64,000 bases of DNA from Mycobacterium sp. E1747 (GCF_001667775.1 NZ_LZJI01000051.1:62001-126000); one strand, 5' to 3'. Shown: positions 15,785 through 26,287, counted from the stretch's first letter. Numbers and translations: made by a program. Notes: generated from the sequence alone by a model not told the origin.

Positions 15785-16644
15785 CCGAGCTTGAAGCTGG
15801 CCTGCTTGGCCGCGGAGAGGTCGTCGATCTCCGACCAGTGCGCGGCGACGTCCTCCACTGACGGCGGCTTGTCGAAGTTGGCGCCCTCGTTCTGGAACAG
15901 CGCCACCCGTTGCACCTTGCCTCCGCCGACGACGAAAACCGAAGCGGTGTTGGGGTTTTCCTCGGTGCACAGGTAAGCCACCACCGGCGCGACATACTCG
16001 GGTGTCAGCTTCTCGAGCACCTCCTTGGGCATGATGTCCTCGGTCATCCGGGTGGCCGCGATCGGCGCGACGGCGTTGGCGTGAATGTTGTACTTCGCGC
16101 CCTCCTGGGCCAGCGTGTTGATCATGCCGACCAGGCCCAGCTTGGCCGCCCCGTAGTTGGTCTGACCGAAGTTGCCGAACAGACCGCTGGTAGAGGTGGC
16201 GACGACCACCCGGCCGTAGCTCTGCTCCCGGAAATGCGGCCAGGCGGCCCGCAGCACGTTGTACCCGCCATACAGGTGCACCTTGAGCACGGCGTCCCAG
16301 TTCTCGTAAGTCATCTTGTGGAAGGTGCCGTCGCGCAGGATGCCGGCGTTGCTCACCACACCGTGGATGGCGCCGAACTCGTCGAGCGCCGTCTTGATGA
16401 TGTTGGCGGCGCCGTCGGGGTCGGCGACGCTGTCGTAGTTGGCGGCCGCGCGCCCACCCGCGTCCCGGATTTCCTTGACCACCTCGTCGGCCATGTTGTG
16501 GCCCGCGCCGGTGCCGTCGCGCGCGCCGCCGAGGTCGTTCACGATGACGCTGGCGCCTTCGGCGGCCAGGGTCAGGGCGTATTCACGGCCCAATCCCCCA
16601 CCGGCTCCGGTGACGACGATGACACGATCCTGCACTCCGGGCAT
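15781..16644 (-). CDS. Short-chain dehydrogenase (Rv0148 type, MFE-2-like)
   Basis: This 287-residue SDR has the cofactor motif TGAGGGLG near the start, VSNAG for NNAG, and the catalytic STSGLFGNFG with YGAAK. The segment VIVNDLGGARDGTGAG is typical of the hydroxyacyl-CoA dehydrogenase part of multifunctional enzyme type 2, so a (3R)-hydroxyacyl-CoA may be the substrate (inference from family). It corresponds by order to Rv0148. In M. tuberculosis Rv0149 and PE genes separate this gene from ptbB; here the two genes overlap, so those genes are absent. Confidence 0.9.
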   Translation of the reverse strand: MPGVQDRVIVVTGAGGGLGREYALTLAAEGASVIVNDLGGARDGTGAGHNMADEVVKEIRDAGGRAAANYDSVADPDGAANIIKTALDEFGAIHGVVSNAGILRDGTFHKMTYENWDAVLKVHLYGGYNVLRAAWPHFREQSYGRVVVATSTSGLFGNFGQTNYGAAKLGLVGMINTLAQEGAKYNIHANAVAPIAATRMTEDIMPKEVLEKLTPEYVAPVVAYLCTEENPNTASVFVVGGGKVQRVALFQNEGANFDKPPSVEDVAAHWSEIDDLSAAKQASFKLG

Positions 16645-16697
16645 TAGCTTCCTCTCTATGGTGAAAATCAGTTTCTAATAAGGGATTTGGAGCAATG

Positions 16698-18125
16698 TCA
16701 GAACATTCTGCGGGCCATCTTCATGGCGCGCTCGGTGTACGGCGGGTAGATGAAGCTCGACAGGTCGGGCCGCGTCGGCTTGGTCAGCACCGACTTGCGG
16801 TGGCTGAACTCCTCGAAGCCGTACCGGCCGTGATAGGCGCCCATGCCCGAAGCGCCGACCCCACCGAACGGCAACTTGGCCGTCGAGACCTGGAAGGCCA
16901 GGTGGTTGACCAGCATGCCGCCGGCCGGCACTTCCTTGATCACCCGCTCGCGGGTCTCCCGCGTCTTGGTGAACAGATAAGCGGACAGCGGCTTGGGCCG
17001 TGCGTTGACGAAACGTATTGCCTCGTCCAGGGATTGGACGGTCACCACCGGCAGCACCGGTCCGAAGATCTCGTTCTGCATCAGCGGGCCGTTCGGGTCG
17101 GGGTCGACCACCACGGCGGGCTGGATGCGCAGGCTCGATGCGTCACAGCCCCCGCCGACCGCCACGTTGCCGTCCCCGCTGGCCAGGTAACCGCTGATCC
17201 GGTCGAACTGACGCTGGTTGACCAGCCGCATCCCGTTGGGTTTGTCCGCCGTGAACTTGGTGATGGCGGCGGCGATCTTGCTCACCAGCTCATCGCGAAT
17301 CTTGATGTCCGCCAACACATAATCCGGGGCGACGCAGGTCTGGCCCGCGTTCAGCAACTTCATCCAGGCGATCCGCTTGGCGGCGACATCCACGTCGGCG
17401 TCGGCCGCGACGATCACCGGGCTCTTACCGCCGAGCTCCAGCGTGCACGGGGTCAGGTGCGGTGCGGCGCCCTCGTACACCTTGCGGCCGATCTCGGTGC
17501 CGCCGGTGAACAACAGTCGGTCGAGGCCCTGCCCGATCAGCTCCTGGCTGACCGAGCCGTCGCCCTCGACCACGGCGATCGCGTCGTTGTCGAGGTACTT
17601 GGGCACCAGTTCGGCCATCAAGTGCGCGGACGCCGCGGCGATCTCCGAGGGCTTGAGGATGACGGCGTTGCCGGCGGCGATCGCGCCGACGGCGGGGCCC
17701 AGGGTCAGGTAGAACGGGTAATTCCACGCGCCGATGATCAGCACAGTGCCGTAGGGCTCGTATTCGATCCAGCCACGGCCGGGCAGCTGCGGGACCTCGA
17801 GCAGCTGGTAGCGGCGGCGCGTCCACCTGCGCACCCGCTTAGCCGCGAACTTGGCCTCGCCGGCGGTGGTCGCGATGTCGGCGATGAACGCCTCGAACGG
17901 GCTGCGGTCCAGGTCCTTGGCGAGAGCGTCGGCGATGGCCGCCTCGTTCTCTTCCATCAGCTTCGCCAGCCGCAGCAGCTGCCGCTTGCGCCACTCGATG
18001 TCGCGGGTGCGCCCAGTGGCGAAAGTCTTGCGGAGCCGGGCCACCGTGGCCGGGACGTCTACTTGCTGAGCGGTCGGCGCGCCGTTGGTGGCTGATGTCT
18101 TGGGTGTAACCGATTCGGTGGTCAT
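16698..18125 (-). CDS. Aldehyde dehydrogenase (Rv0147 type)
   Basis: This 475-residue NAD(P)-dependent aldehyde dehydrogenase has the class-3-like pattern VLIIGAWNYPFYLTLGP, LKPSE, LFTGGTEIGRKVYEGAA, the general-base Glu in LELGGKSP and the catalytic Cys in NAGQTCVAPDYVL. The C-terminus contains FPFGG-type LPFGGVGASGMGAYHG and a hydrophobic basic tail, so membrane association as in fatty-aldehyde dehydrogenases is possible. The ATG at 18125 is chosen over an in-frame start at 18179. It sits 53 bases downstream of the SDR gene on the same strand. Confidence 0.92.
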   Translation of the reverse strand: MTTESVTPKTSATNGAPTAQQVDVPATVARLRKTFATGRTRDIEWRKRQLLRLAKLMEENEAAIADALAKDLDRSPFEAFIADIATTAGEAKFAAKRVRRWTRRRYQLLEVPQLPGRGWIEYEPYGTVLIIGAWNYPFYLTLGPAVGAIAAGNAVILKPSEIAAASAHLMAELVPKYLDNDAIAVVEGDGSVSQELIGQGLDRLLFTGGTEIGRKVYEGAAPHLTPCTLELGGKSPVIVAADADVDVAAKRIAWMKLLNAGQTCVAPDYVLADIKIRDELVSKIAAAITKFTADKPNGMRLVNQRQFDRISGYLASGDGNVAVGGGCDASSLRIQPAVVVDPDPNGPLMQNEIFGPVLPVVTVQSLDEAIRFVNARPKPLSAYLFTKTRETRERVIKEVPAGGMLVNHLAFQVSTAKLPFGGVGASGMGAYHGRYGFEEFSHRKSVLTKPTRPDLSSFIYPPYTERAMKMARRMF

Positions 18126-18253
18126 CGTTGTCCTTCCCCTGCTTCGGTCATCCCTGGCGCGCCCCGCTGCTCGTCGCATAAGCGCTCGTGGGTGATAAAC
18201 GCGATCCTAACCATCCGGTGGGAGAGCAGTAGAAAGGATCTGGCTGGGCCCGG

Positions 18254-18488
18254 TCAGGGTTTGGCAGCGGTCACATAGGTGACGACAAACGGCATCCGTC
18301 TCAGCCGGAGCGCCTGTTCGTGCCCGTCGACCACCCCGGTGCTACAGCCGTGCGTGGTGAACCAGTCCGCAAAGTCCGGATGAGCGGCTCGTCGCTGGCG
18401 GTCTCGGCCATGCGGGCGAGGGCGAACATCACCGCGGTCGCGCCGACGCTGGTGGCGATGTCCCAGGAATCGTCCAGCGAGCGCGGCA

Positions 18489-18489
<1 letters not shown>
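18254..18489 (-). pseudogene. Internally deleted SAM-dependent methyltransferase
   Basis: The N-terminal part starts at the ATG 18489 and reads MPRSLDDSWDIATSVGATAV through ETASDEPLIR, a good match to the conserved start of the adjacent full-length methyltransferases. In another frame the same stretch then reads AHPDFADWFTTHGCSTGVVD through MPFVVTYVTAAKP, a typical C-terminus of that family. The whole AdoMet-binding core (over 200 residues) is missing and the two ends are joined out of frame. The ATG shares one base with the stop of the gene upstream (TAATG), so it was once the third gene of the array. Confidence 0.72.
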
Positions 18490-19463
<974 letters not shown>

Positions 19464-20405
19464 TCAGGCGGACGGGCCGCCGAGACGTGCCCGCAGCAGG
19501 ATGCTGCGCACCGCGTCGTCGGCCAGGTCTTCGGGTACCGGACGGCCCAGCCGGGCCATTTCCTCACGGTTGTCCACGCTCTGCACTTGCCAGCCGTGAT
19601 CGGTGAGCCATTGGGCCGCGTCCGAACGGTCCGGCTCGTGATAGGTCAGCGCCTGGACGTTGACGTCGAGGCCGAGCCGCTCGCGCATCCGAAGCCAGCG
19701 CTGCGAATTGCTGCGCTTGTTCAGGCCGAACGCCTCGATGGCGACCTGGCTGCCCGGGGCGCTCAGGGCGGTGAACTTTTCGAACAGGCGGTCTTGCGCG
19801 TCGCTCGGCAGGTACGGGAGCAGGCCCTCGGCCAGCCAGGCCGTCGGTTGGGCGCGGTCGAATCCCGCCGCGGCCAACGCTGCCGGCCAGTCGTCACGCA
19901 GGTCGACGGGAACCGCGCGGCGACTGGCGGTGGGGCTGGCGCCGTGCCGCTGCAGTACTCCGGTCTTGTACTCCAGCACCTTGGGCTGGTCGATCTCGTA
20001 AACGGCGGTCCCGTCCGGCCAGTGCAGGCGGTAGGCCCGCGAGTCCAGTCCCGCAGCCAGAATGACCACCTGCCGGATCCCGGCCCGCGCGGCCTCGTCG
20101 AAGTACTCGTCGAAGAAGTGCGTGCGCACGGCCTGGTAGTCGATGCCGACGCGGTGCGCGCGGCGGCCATCCTCATCGCCGTCCAGCCAGGCCAACTCGG
20201 GATCGGTGAGCTGTTCCCAGGCCGGGCCGGCCGACGACACCAAGATGCGCGCGAACTCGTCGCGGATCAGCGGCTCAGTCCCGGCGGTTTCCGCCGCGCG
20301 CGATGCCGCGACGCCCAGCGCGGTGGCACCGACGAGTTCGGTGATGGCCCAGCTGTCGCCGGCGGATCTCAGGGAAGGCGGTAACGACTCGTCCAGATCA
20401 GTCAT
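19464..20405 (-). CDS. SAM-dependent methyltransferase (TIGR00027 family, tandem copy)
   Basis: This 313-residue sister of the following gene has the same motifs: [53 protein letters not shown] and [19 protein letters not shown]. Gene duplication is plain from shared length and order of motifs. The two copies, with the deleted third, form a head-to-tail array as with Rv0145/Rv0146. The start is the ATG at 20405; no strong promoter could be assigned in the 75 bases up to the TetR gene. Confidence 0.92.
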   Translation of the reverse strand: MTDLDESLPPSLRSAGDSWAITELVGATALGVAASRAAETAGTEPLIRDEFARILVSSAGPAWEQLTDPELAWLDGDEDGRRAHRVGIDYQAVRTHFFDEYFDEAARAGIRQVVILAAGLDSRAYRLHWPDGTAVYEIDQPKVLEYKTGVLQRHGASPTASRRAVPVDLRDDWPAALAAAGFDRAQPTAWLAEGLLPYLPSDAQDRLFEKFTALSAPGSQVAIEAFGLNKRSNSQRWLRMRERLGLDVNVQALTYHEPDRSDAAQWLTDHGWQVQSVDNREEMARLGRPVPEDLADDAVRSILLRARLGGPSA

Positions 20406-20479
20406 GACCTGATCATGTTACCGGGATAAGTTAGCTAGCCTATGCGCTTTGTGTGCAACTTCACTGCCGGCCGCGCTGT

Positions 20480-21115
20480 CTAGGCGCTGGACCGGCGGAA
20501 CGCTCCCTCGAGGAGCCGCCGCATCATTCCGGTGATGGACAGCATGTCGTCGGGACTTTGAACGAAGCCCGCGTACAGACCAACCCCGCACATCAGCACG
20601 AGCAGTGCCTCGATCAACGCCGAGGCATCCACGTCGGCGGGCACCTCGCCGCGCTCCACTGCGTTGTTCACCATTCGAACGAGGAATTCCCGGCAGATCC
20701 GCACGGAGTCGTTTTCGGATGTTTTCCACTCCGGGTGGCGCTGCGACTCGAGCACCCCGGAGATAATCAACGCCGACCCGGCGGGATTCTCGGAATTAGC
20801 GCGCACCGCCGCGGAGATGAATGCGGTCAGCTGCCCGACCAGCGTTGTCTCCCGCTCGGCCTGTTTGATCCCGGTTCCGATGATGGCTTCATTGGTTTGC
20901 TCCAACAATTCCCGATACAGGACGCGCTTGCTGGAGAAGTAGTGGTTGATCGCCGGCCGGGTCAGGTCGGCACGGGCCGCGATGGCCTGGAAAGTCGCCC
21001 CGTCGTATCCCCGCTCGCTGAACACAAGGCGAGCCGCCTGCATGATCCGCCGCCGCGTTTCATCTGCTTTTGCGGCTGGGGGGCGTCCAGGCCTGCGGCT
21101 CACCCCTGAAGACAT
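20480..21115 (-). CDS. TetR-family regulator (Rv0144 type)
   Basis: This 211-residue protein starts MSSGVSRRPGRPPAAKADET, followed by the TetR helix-turn-helix ARLVFSERGYDGATFQAIAA and RADLTRPAINHYFSSKRVLY. The basic RRPGRPPAAK leader is common in this group. The ATG at 21115 is only two bases after the pirin stop, so both are one transcript. By order it corresponds to Rv0144. The palindrome before pirin at 22130 is its likely operator. The ligand is unknown. Confidence 0.88.
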   Translation of the reverse strand: MSSGVSRRPGRPPAAKADETRRRIMQAARLVFSERGYDGATFQAIAARADLTRPAINHYFSSKRVLYRELLEQTNEAIIGTGIKQAERETTLVGQLTAFISAAVRANSENPAGSALIISGVLESQRHPEWKTSENDSVRICREFLVRMVNNAVERGEVPADVDASALIEALLVLMCGVGLYAGFVQSPDDMLSITGMMRRLLEGAFRRSSA

Positions 21116-21117
21116 CG

Positions 21118-22101
21118 TTAAAGTGTGCCATTGCCATGGTGTGGCATCAGGGCATTTGGCGGAATGCTGCCGAACTTCCCAGCCTGGTAGTCCTGCACCG
21201 CCTCGACCAATTCGGCCCGCGAGTTCATCACAAAAGGCCCATAGTGGAATACCGGCTCGCGAATGGGTTGGCCGCCCAGCAGCAACACATCCATGGCGGT
21301 CGTGCGCGACGATTCCTGGGCCTGGTCGGCGCCCACGCTGATGCGGTCCCCGGGGCCGAGCACGGCCAGTTGGCCCTGCCGAATCGGATGACCGACCGGA
21401 CCGACGTACCCGCTGCCGGACAACACGTAGACGAGCGCGTTGAAGTCGCGCCGCCACGGCAGGTTCAGCCTTGCGCCGTTTTCGATGGTCGCGTGCGCGA
21501 GAGTGATTGGCGTGTGGGTGATCCCGGGCCCCCGGTGGCCGTCGACCTCGCCCGCGATGATGCGGACCAGCGCCCCGCCGTCGTCGGAGGCGATCAGCTT
21601 CGCGTCGCCACCTTCGATGGCCTGATAGCGCGGGGGCGCGAACTTGTCCCGCTTCGGCAGGTTCACCCAGAGCTGGACGCCATGGAAGAGGCCACCGCTA
21701 TCGACCAGTTCCGCGGGCGGCGTTTCGATGTGCAGGATCCCCGAACCGGCGGTCATCCACTGCGTGGCGCCGTCGGTGATCAGCCCGCCGCCGCCGTGGG
21801 AGTCCTGGTGGGCGAACTTGCCGTCGATCATGTAGGTGACTGTCTCGAAGCCGCGGTGCGGGTGCCAGTCGGTGCCCCTCGGCTCACCGGGTTGGTACTC
21901 GACCTCGCCCATTTGGTCCATGTGCACGAACGGGTCAAGCGCGGCGGCGCCGACCCCGGCGAAGGCCCGGACAACGGGAAAGCCCTCCCCTTCGTAGCCG
22001 CGCGGCCCGGTGGTGATCGTTCGGACGGGGCGCTCGGTGTCGGCGGGGACGGCGGGGCCGACCCGTGGCAACGCCAGCGTGTTGGCGGTTATGGCGGGCA
22101 T
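21118..22101 (-). CDS. Pirin-family protein
   Basis: This 327-residue bicupin has the pirin N-terminal metal site DPFVHMDQMGEVEY, then DWHPHRGFETVTYMIDGKFAH and a His-rich LITDGATQWMTAGSGILHIE, followed by the pirin C-terminal domain. Pirins bind iron; some have quercetinase activity and others act as redox regulators. It is cotranscribed with the TetR gene (two-base gap). It is inserted between the genes matching Rv0144 and Rv0143c. The ATG at 22101 is followed directly by the conserved TLALPRVGP leader. Confidence 0.9.
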   Translation of the reverse strand: MPAITANTLALPRVGPAVPADTERPVRTITTGPRGYEGEGFPVVRAFAGVGAAALDPFVHMDQMGEVEYQPGEPRGTDWHPHRGFETVTYMIDGKFAHQDSHGGGGLITDGATQWMTAGSGILHIETPPAELVDSGGLFHGVQLWVNLPKRDKFAPPRYQAIEGGDAKLIASDDGGALVRIIAGEVDGHRGPGITHTPITLAHATIENGARLNLPWRRDFNALVYVLSGSGYVGPVGHPIRQGQLAVLGPGDRISVGADQAQESSRTTAMDVLLLGGQPIREPVFHYGPFVMNSRAELVEAVQDYQAGKFGSIPPNALMPHHGNGTL

Positions 22102-22129
22102 GTGACCTCCCTGAATCGGAACTACCCGT

Positions 22130-22153
22130 ATAACCGGACCGCAGTCCAGTTAT
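22130..22153. promoter_or_regulatory. 24-base palindromic operator before pirin-TetR
   Basis: ATAACCGGAC (22130-22139) and GTCCAGTTAT (22144-22153) form an inverted repeat with nine of ten pairs matching around CGCA. It lies 28 bases upstream of the pirin ATG and 129 bases before the CLC start. Its length and symmetry fit a TetR dimer site, probably for the regulator encoded second in the pirin operon. Confidence 0.6.
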
Positions 22154-22282
22154 TCCCCGGCGTCTCCCAGGCGAGAGATGATTGCGTAGGGCAATATTTG
22201 CTCTAGGGAAGAGTCGGCCGCGCCGCCCAATCGTTGGATGGTCGACAAAGCAAAGTGATGCCGTCGGGGGAAGGATGCGTGG

Positions 22283-24268
22283 ATGGGGCAAAAACCGACG
22301 GCCGCCGAGCCCCTCCGGACCACCCCAACCCGCTGCCGGGCCGCGGGTCACTTCGCCGGCTGGCTGCGGGCAAACCGGCTCGGTCTCTTTTGCGTAGCAA
22401 TCGTCGTCGGCCTTGGCGCAGGGATCGGCGCGGTGGCGTTCCGGTACCTGATCTACGGGTTCACCTGGCTGGCCACCGGGCACGACGAATTCGGCCAGGA
22501 CGGTTGGGTAGGCAGCGACCATTTGCCCTGGTTGGGAACCGGCTTCTTCGTGGTCATCCCCGTCGTCGGGGGATTGCTGTATGGACCGTTGATCTCGCGG
22601 TTCGCCCGGGAGGCTCGCGGTCACGGCGTCCCGGAAGTCATGATCGCGGTCGCGGAGAACGGTGGTCGCATCCGTCCCCAAGTGACTGTGGTGAAAGCGC
22701 TGGCCTCTGCGCTGTGCATCGGCACCGGCGGCTCAGTTGGCCGTGAGGGGCCCATCGTGCAGATCGGCGCAGCGCTCGCATCCGGCTTCGGTCAGTGGGT
22801 CCGGATGCCGGAAAACCGGCTGCGGGTGCTGGTGGCGTGTGGCGCCGCGGGCGGCATCTCGGCCACTTTCAATGCCCCCATCACCGGGGTGTTTTTCGCC
22901 GTCGAGCTGATCCTGCGGGAACTGTCCGTCAAAGCGATCTTCACCATCATGCTGTCGTCGATGGTTGCCGACGTGGTCGCCCGGGTGTTCTTCGGGTCCG
23001 ACCCGTTCCTCACCCAGTTGCCCGCCGGCATCGAGCTGGACCACATCGCCAACTACCTTTTGGTCGCGCTCCTCGCGGCGATCGCCGGGCTCATTGGGGT
23101 CTTCTTCAAGAACGTCCTCTACAAGACCGAGGATGTCTGCGACCGACTCTGGCGCGGGCGCCCGGATTGGGCCCGGCCAGCGGTCGGCGGGATCGCGCTC
23201 GGCCTGCTGTTGCTGGCGGTCCCGCAGCTCTACGGGGTCGGCTACCCGGTGATGTACGCCGCCTTCGCGGGGCACTATGCGCTGTGGTTCCTGGTCGTCC
23301 TGGCCGCCGGCAAGATGCTGGCGTGCAGCTTGACCATCGGTATCGGCGGGTCGGGCGGGGTGTTCGCCCCTTCCCTGTTTGTGGGGGCCACCTCCGGCAT
23401 GGCTTTCGGGTTGTTCGTTCAGCACATCATCGGCACGGCCGTCGGAAATCCCGCCCTCTACGCCATCGTGGGCATGGGCGCAGTGTTCGCATCCGCCTCC
23501 AGGGCGCCGCTCACGGCGCTGGCCAGCACGGTCGAGATGACCGGAGACTTCACCTTGACCCTCCCCGTCATGCTGGCCGTGGCCGTCGGGACCACCGTGT
23601 CCCGCGGGGTCTCCTACGGCACCATCTACACCACCAAGCTGCTGCACCGTGGCATTGATATCGATCGACCCAAACCCGCCCACGCCTTCGCCGACCTCAC
23701 CGCAGCCGACGCGATGCACCGGTTCGCTGTTCCCCTGGATCTGACCCGTCCCACCGGCAACGTCGGAGGCGACCTGACCGCCATGCTCGGTCCCGTCACC
23801 CGCGTCCGCGAACCGCAGGCACTCTTCGCGAATGACAGCCTCGCTCAGGCCCTGCGTCAGCTCGTCCTATTCGGGCGCGATGGACTGCCGGTCATCGATA
23901 CCGAAGCCCGGTCCGTTCAGGGCTGGCTGACCAACCAGAACGTGTTACGCGCGGTGGGGGCGTCCTTCACCGACATGGCACCCGACGTCTCGGCGGGCCA
24001 CCAGGCCGCGGACTGGGCCGACGCCCAACCCTCGACCCCGGAACATGACCCGCACAGCGAACTCGACGGCTACCGCATCATCGAGCACACGCTGGCCGGA
24101 GATTCGTCGGCCGCCGGCCAGGTGCTCGGCGACATCGACTTCCCGACCGGCCACCTGCCCGTGTCCGTCCTGCGCAACCGGCAGCTCGTCGACGCCGACG
24201 CCACGTTACGACTCGCGGCAGGCGACCGGATAAACATCCTCGCGCCCAAAAACGGTCCCGTGCAGTAA
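22283..24268 (+). CDS. CLC-family chloride channel/transporter (Rv0143c type)
   Basis: This 661-residue CLC protein has the ion-path motifs GTGGSVGREGPIVQIG (with the gating Glu) at about residues 150-165 and GIGGSGGVFAPSLFVGATSG at about 352-371. About a dozen hydrophobic helices end near residue 460. A cytoplasmic tail follows with CBS-like segments (ADLTAADAMHRFAVPLDL; FGRDGLPVIDTE) and a final RCK-C/TrkA-C-like part ending GDRINILAP. It moves chloride, with or without proton exchange. The ATG at 22283 has GGGGGAAGG eight bases upstream. It converges on dps. Confidence 0.92.
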   Translation: MGQKPTAAEPLRTTPTRCRAAGHFAGWLRANRLGLFCVAIVVGLGAGIGAVAFRYLIYGFTWLATGHDEFGQDGWVGSDHLPWLGTGFFVVIPVVGGLLYGPLISRFAREARGHGVPEVMIAVAENGGRIRPQVTVVKALASALCIGTGGSVGREGPIVQIGAALASGFGQWVRMPENRLRVLVACGAAGGISATFNAPITGVFFAVELILRELSVKAIFTIMLSSMVADVVARVFFGSDPFLTQLPAGIELDHIANYLLVALLAAIAGLIGVFFKNVLYKTEDVCDRLWRGRPDWARPAVGGIALGLLLLAVPQLYGVGYPVMYAAFAGHYALWFLVVLAAGKMLACSLTIGIGGSGGVFAPSLFVGATSGMAFGLFVQHIIGTAVGNPALYAIVGMGAVFASASRAPLTALASTVEMTGDFTLTLPVMLAVAVGTTVSRGVSYGTIYTTKLLHRGIDIDRPKPAHAFADLTAADAMHRFAVPLDLTRPTGNVGGDLTAMLGPVTRVREPQALFANDSLAQALRQLVLFGRDGLPVIDTEARSVQGWLTNQNVLRAVGASFTDMAPDVSAGHQAADWADAQPSTPEHDPHSELDGYRIIEHTLAGDSSAAGQVLGDIDFPTGHLPVSVLRNRQLVDADATLRLAAGDRINILAPKNGPVQ

Positions 24269-24285
24269 AACTGATTGTCACCCCG

Positions 24286-24831
24286 CTACGAACTGCGAGC
24301 GGTACTCGCCGCGTCCTTCTCGGTGGTCGAGCCCTCGTGGGTCAACTTCCCGCCCGCGCTCTCCAGATGCGCGCGCACGAACCACTGGAACTTCTCCAGG
24401 TTGCCGGCCTGATCGATCAGCAGGTCCTGCGTGACCGGGTCGAGCTCCTCGGTCTCCTCGATGTACTTGCGGGTGTCCTCGATGACGCCGGTGTAGACGA
24501 GGTCGAGCGCCGCGAGATGGGCCTGGACGGTGTCGCGGCCGACCGAATAGTCGTCCCAGGTGCGGTCCTTGATGATGGCCCCCGGCGTGCCCTGCGGCGA
24601 CCCGCCCAGGGCCGCGATGCGCTCCGCGACGTCATCGGCGAACCCGCGGACCGCGTCCACCTGCGGATCGATCATCTCGTGCACGCCAATGAAGTTGGGC
24701 CCCACCACGTTCCAGTGCACGTGTTTGAGCGTCAGGTGAAGATCGTTGTAGGTGCTCAGTTGTTTTTGCAGCAGTTCGGTCAGCCGCACTCCCTGTTTGT
24801 CGGTGAGCCCCGGGATGGTGAACTGTGTCAT
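24286..24831 (-). CDS. dps: DNA-binding ferritin-like protein Dps
   Basis: This 181-residue Dps closely resembles M. smegmatis Dps1. The ferroxidase residues are visible at the expected places: His39 in KHVHWNVVGPNF, His51 in GVHEMID, Asp66 and Glu70 in ADDVAERI. The C-terminal tail after residue 160 is polar with Lys and Arg, matching the DNA-binding tail. It stores iron as a dodecamer, protects DNA from hydroxyl radicals and compacts it under starvation. M. tuberculosis has no Dps in this block. A SigF-type promoter lies upstream at 24874-24899. Confidence 0.96.
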   Translation of the reverse strand: MTQFTIPGLTDKQGVRLTELLQKQLSTYNDLHLTLKHVHWNVVGPNFIGVHEMIDPQVDAVRGFADDVAERIAALGGSPQGTPGAIIKDRTWDDYSVGRDTVQAHLAALDLVYTGVIEDTRKYIEETEELDPVTQDLLIDQAGNLEKFQWFVRAHLESAGGKLTHEGSTTEKDAASTARSS

Positions 24832-24873
24832 CGATTTCCTCCGTTTCGCACACGGTCACGTCTTCGGGGTTGG

Positions 24874-24899
24874 TTACCCGATGGGCATTGCTGAAAACC
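24874..24899 (-). promoter_or_regulatory. SigF-type promoter of dps
   Basis: Reading the minus strand, GGTTT (24899-24895), 15 bases, then GGGTAA (24879-24874) matches the mycobacterial SigF consensus GGTTT-N15-17-GGGTA. The -10 element ends 42 bases before the dps ATG, giving a leader of about 35 bases. Dps of M. smegmatis is known to be under SigF control. Confidence 0.75.
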
Positions 24900-24925
24900 C
24901 GCGGCCGACGAGGCGATGGCCACGT

Positions 24926-25879
24926 TTAGAGATTGCTGATGTGCTGCACCGGCAGCCTGGCGCCCCGCCGCGGCTCGTAGGCCAATCCGCTGACCTCGAG
25001 CAGCCGGACCACCCGGTGGCGGTGTGGTCGCATGGGCTCGAGCAACTCGAGCATGCCGGCGTCGTCGACCGCGCGGCCGATCAGCGTCCAGCCGATCATC
25101 TTCGGAATGTGATAGTCGCCCACCGAGAGCGCATCGGCGTCACCGAACGCCCGTTGCGCCGTCTCGGCGGCGGTCCATTCGCCCACGCCCGGTAACGACG
25201 TCAGCGCCGCGCGGGCCTGCGCGGCCGGTCGGGATGCCAGCCGTTCCAGGGAGGCGGCCCGCTGCGCGCACGTCACCACCGTCCGCGCCCGTCCGGGATC
25301 GACATTGGCGCGATGGAACTCCCACGACGGGATGTAGCGCCACGCCTCGGCCGACGGCGGCACCCGCATCCTGGCCGGCGCCGGCCCCGGGGCGGGCGAC
25401 CCGTACCTGGACACCAGCAGGCGCCACGACCGGAACGCGTCGGCGCCGGGCACCCGCTGCTCGATGATCGCGGGGATCAGCGCCTCGAGCACCCGGCCGC
25501 TGCGCCCCAGGCGCAGGTGCGGGACCCGACGATGCGCGGCCGCGACGGTCGGGTGGTGGGGCGTGAAATCCGAGGCATCGTCCTCGACGCCGAGAAGCGC
25601 GGGCAGCTCCTCCAAGAACTCCGGCGCCCCCTCACCCCACGCGACGCAGTGAGCGGCGTTGGCGGCGGCCCGGCTGATCCGGGCGGTCACGGGTCCGGTG
25701 GGCAGCAGGCTGGTTCGCCAGATCGCGCCGTCGCCGGACACCTGGAAACAGGGGTCCCCGGGCCCCCGGCGAAGCGGCGCCAACGTATACCCGTAGCTGA
25801 CCGCCCCGGGGAAGGTGACAGTGCGCGCGCTCTCCACCGACCGACTCTCCGATTGACCGTTAACGATGTGCCAAGTCAA
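24926..25879 (-). CDS. DNA-3-methyladenine glycosylase-like protein (HhH-GPD, Rv0142 type)
   Basis: This 317-residue protein is AlkA-like. The helix-hairpin-helix is LTSLPGVGEWTAAETAQRAF, followed by ADALSVGDYHIPK, where the Asp lies at the position of the catalytic Asp of AlkA. LIPAIIEQRVPGADAFRSWR is the family's central helix. It should remove damaged bases such as 3-methyladenine. The ATG at 25879 leaves only 12 bases to the divergent SnoaL-like gene, so the true start may be the GTG at residue 15 or so. By order it matches Rv0142. Confidence 0.82.
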   Translation of the reverse strand: MTWHIVNGQSESRSVESARTVTFPGAVSYGYTLAPLRRGPGDPCFQVSGDGAIWRTSLLPTGPVTARISRAAANAAHCVAWGEGAPEFLEELPALLGVEDDASDFTPHHPTVAAAHRRVPHLRLGRSGRVLEALIPAIIEQRVPGADAFRSWRLLVSRYGSPAPGPAPARMRVPPSAEAWRYIPSWEFHRANVDPGRARTVVTCAQRAASLERLASRPAAQARAALTSLPGVGEWTAAETAQRAFGDADALSVGDYHIPKMIGWTLIGRAVDDAGMLELLEPMRPHRHRVVRLLEVSGLAYEPRRGARLPVQHISNL

Positions 25880-25891
25880 TATTGCGATGTG

Positions 25892-26287
25892 ATGACGCCG
25901 TTCGATGACCCACAGGGCGAACTGGCTTGGATGTTCCTACAGAGTACGAGCGACGGGGGCGACCTCGACGAGGGCTTCGCGCTGCTCAGCGACGACTTCA
26001 CCTATTGGACGCTGTTCACGCGCACCGCGTGCGACAAGCAAACGTTCCGCCGGGCGATCGAGCGGCGCAAACAGCAACTCGAGCTGACGATCGACCTGGT
26101 GCGATGTGTTAACGAGGGAGAGACGGTCGTCGTCGAGGCGCATGCCAACGGCACCACCACCGGCGGCGTCGAATACGACAGCCCCTTCGTCTGCATCTTC
26201 GACACCCGCGACGGCTTGATCGTCTCGATGCGCTTGTACAGCGACACCCGGGCACACGAGGCCGCGCTTCCCGGGTGGACTTACTAG
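25892..26287 (+). CDS. SnoaL-like/NTF2-fold protein (Rv0141c type)
   Basis: This 131-residue protein has the SnoaL-like pattern: an N-terminal helix, then LLSDDFTYWTLFTRTACDKQ, the strand VNEGETVVVEAHANG and the terminal YDSPFVCIFDTRDGLIVSMR. No catalytic residues can be assigned. It fits Rv0141c in order and size. The ATG at 25892 is chosen; a GTG directly before it is possible. Its stop overlaps the convergent DUF427 gene by four bases. Confidence 0.8.
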   Translation: MTPFDDPQGELAWMFLQSTSDGGDLDEGFALLSDDFTYWTLFTRTACDKQTFRRAIERRKQQLELTIDLVRCVNEGETVVVEAHANGTTTGGVEYDSPFVCIFDTRDGLIVSMRLYSDTRAHEAALPGWTY

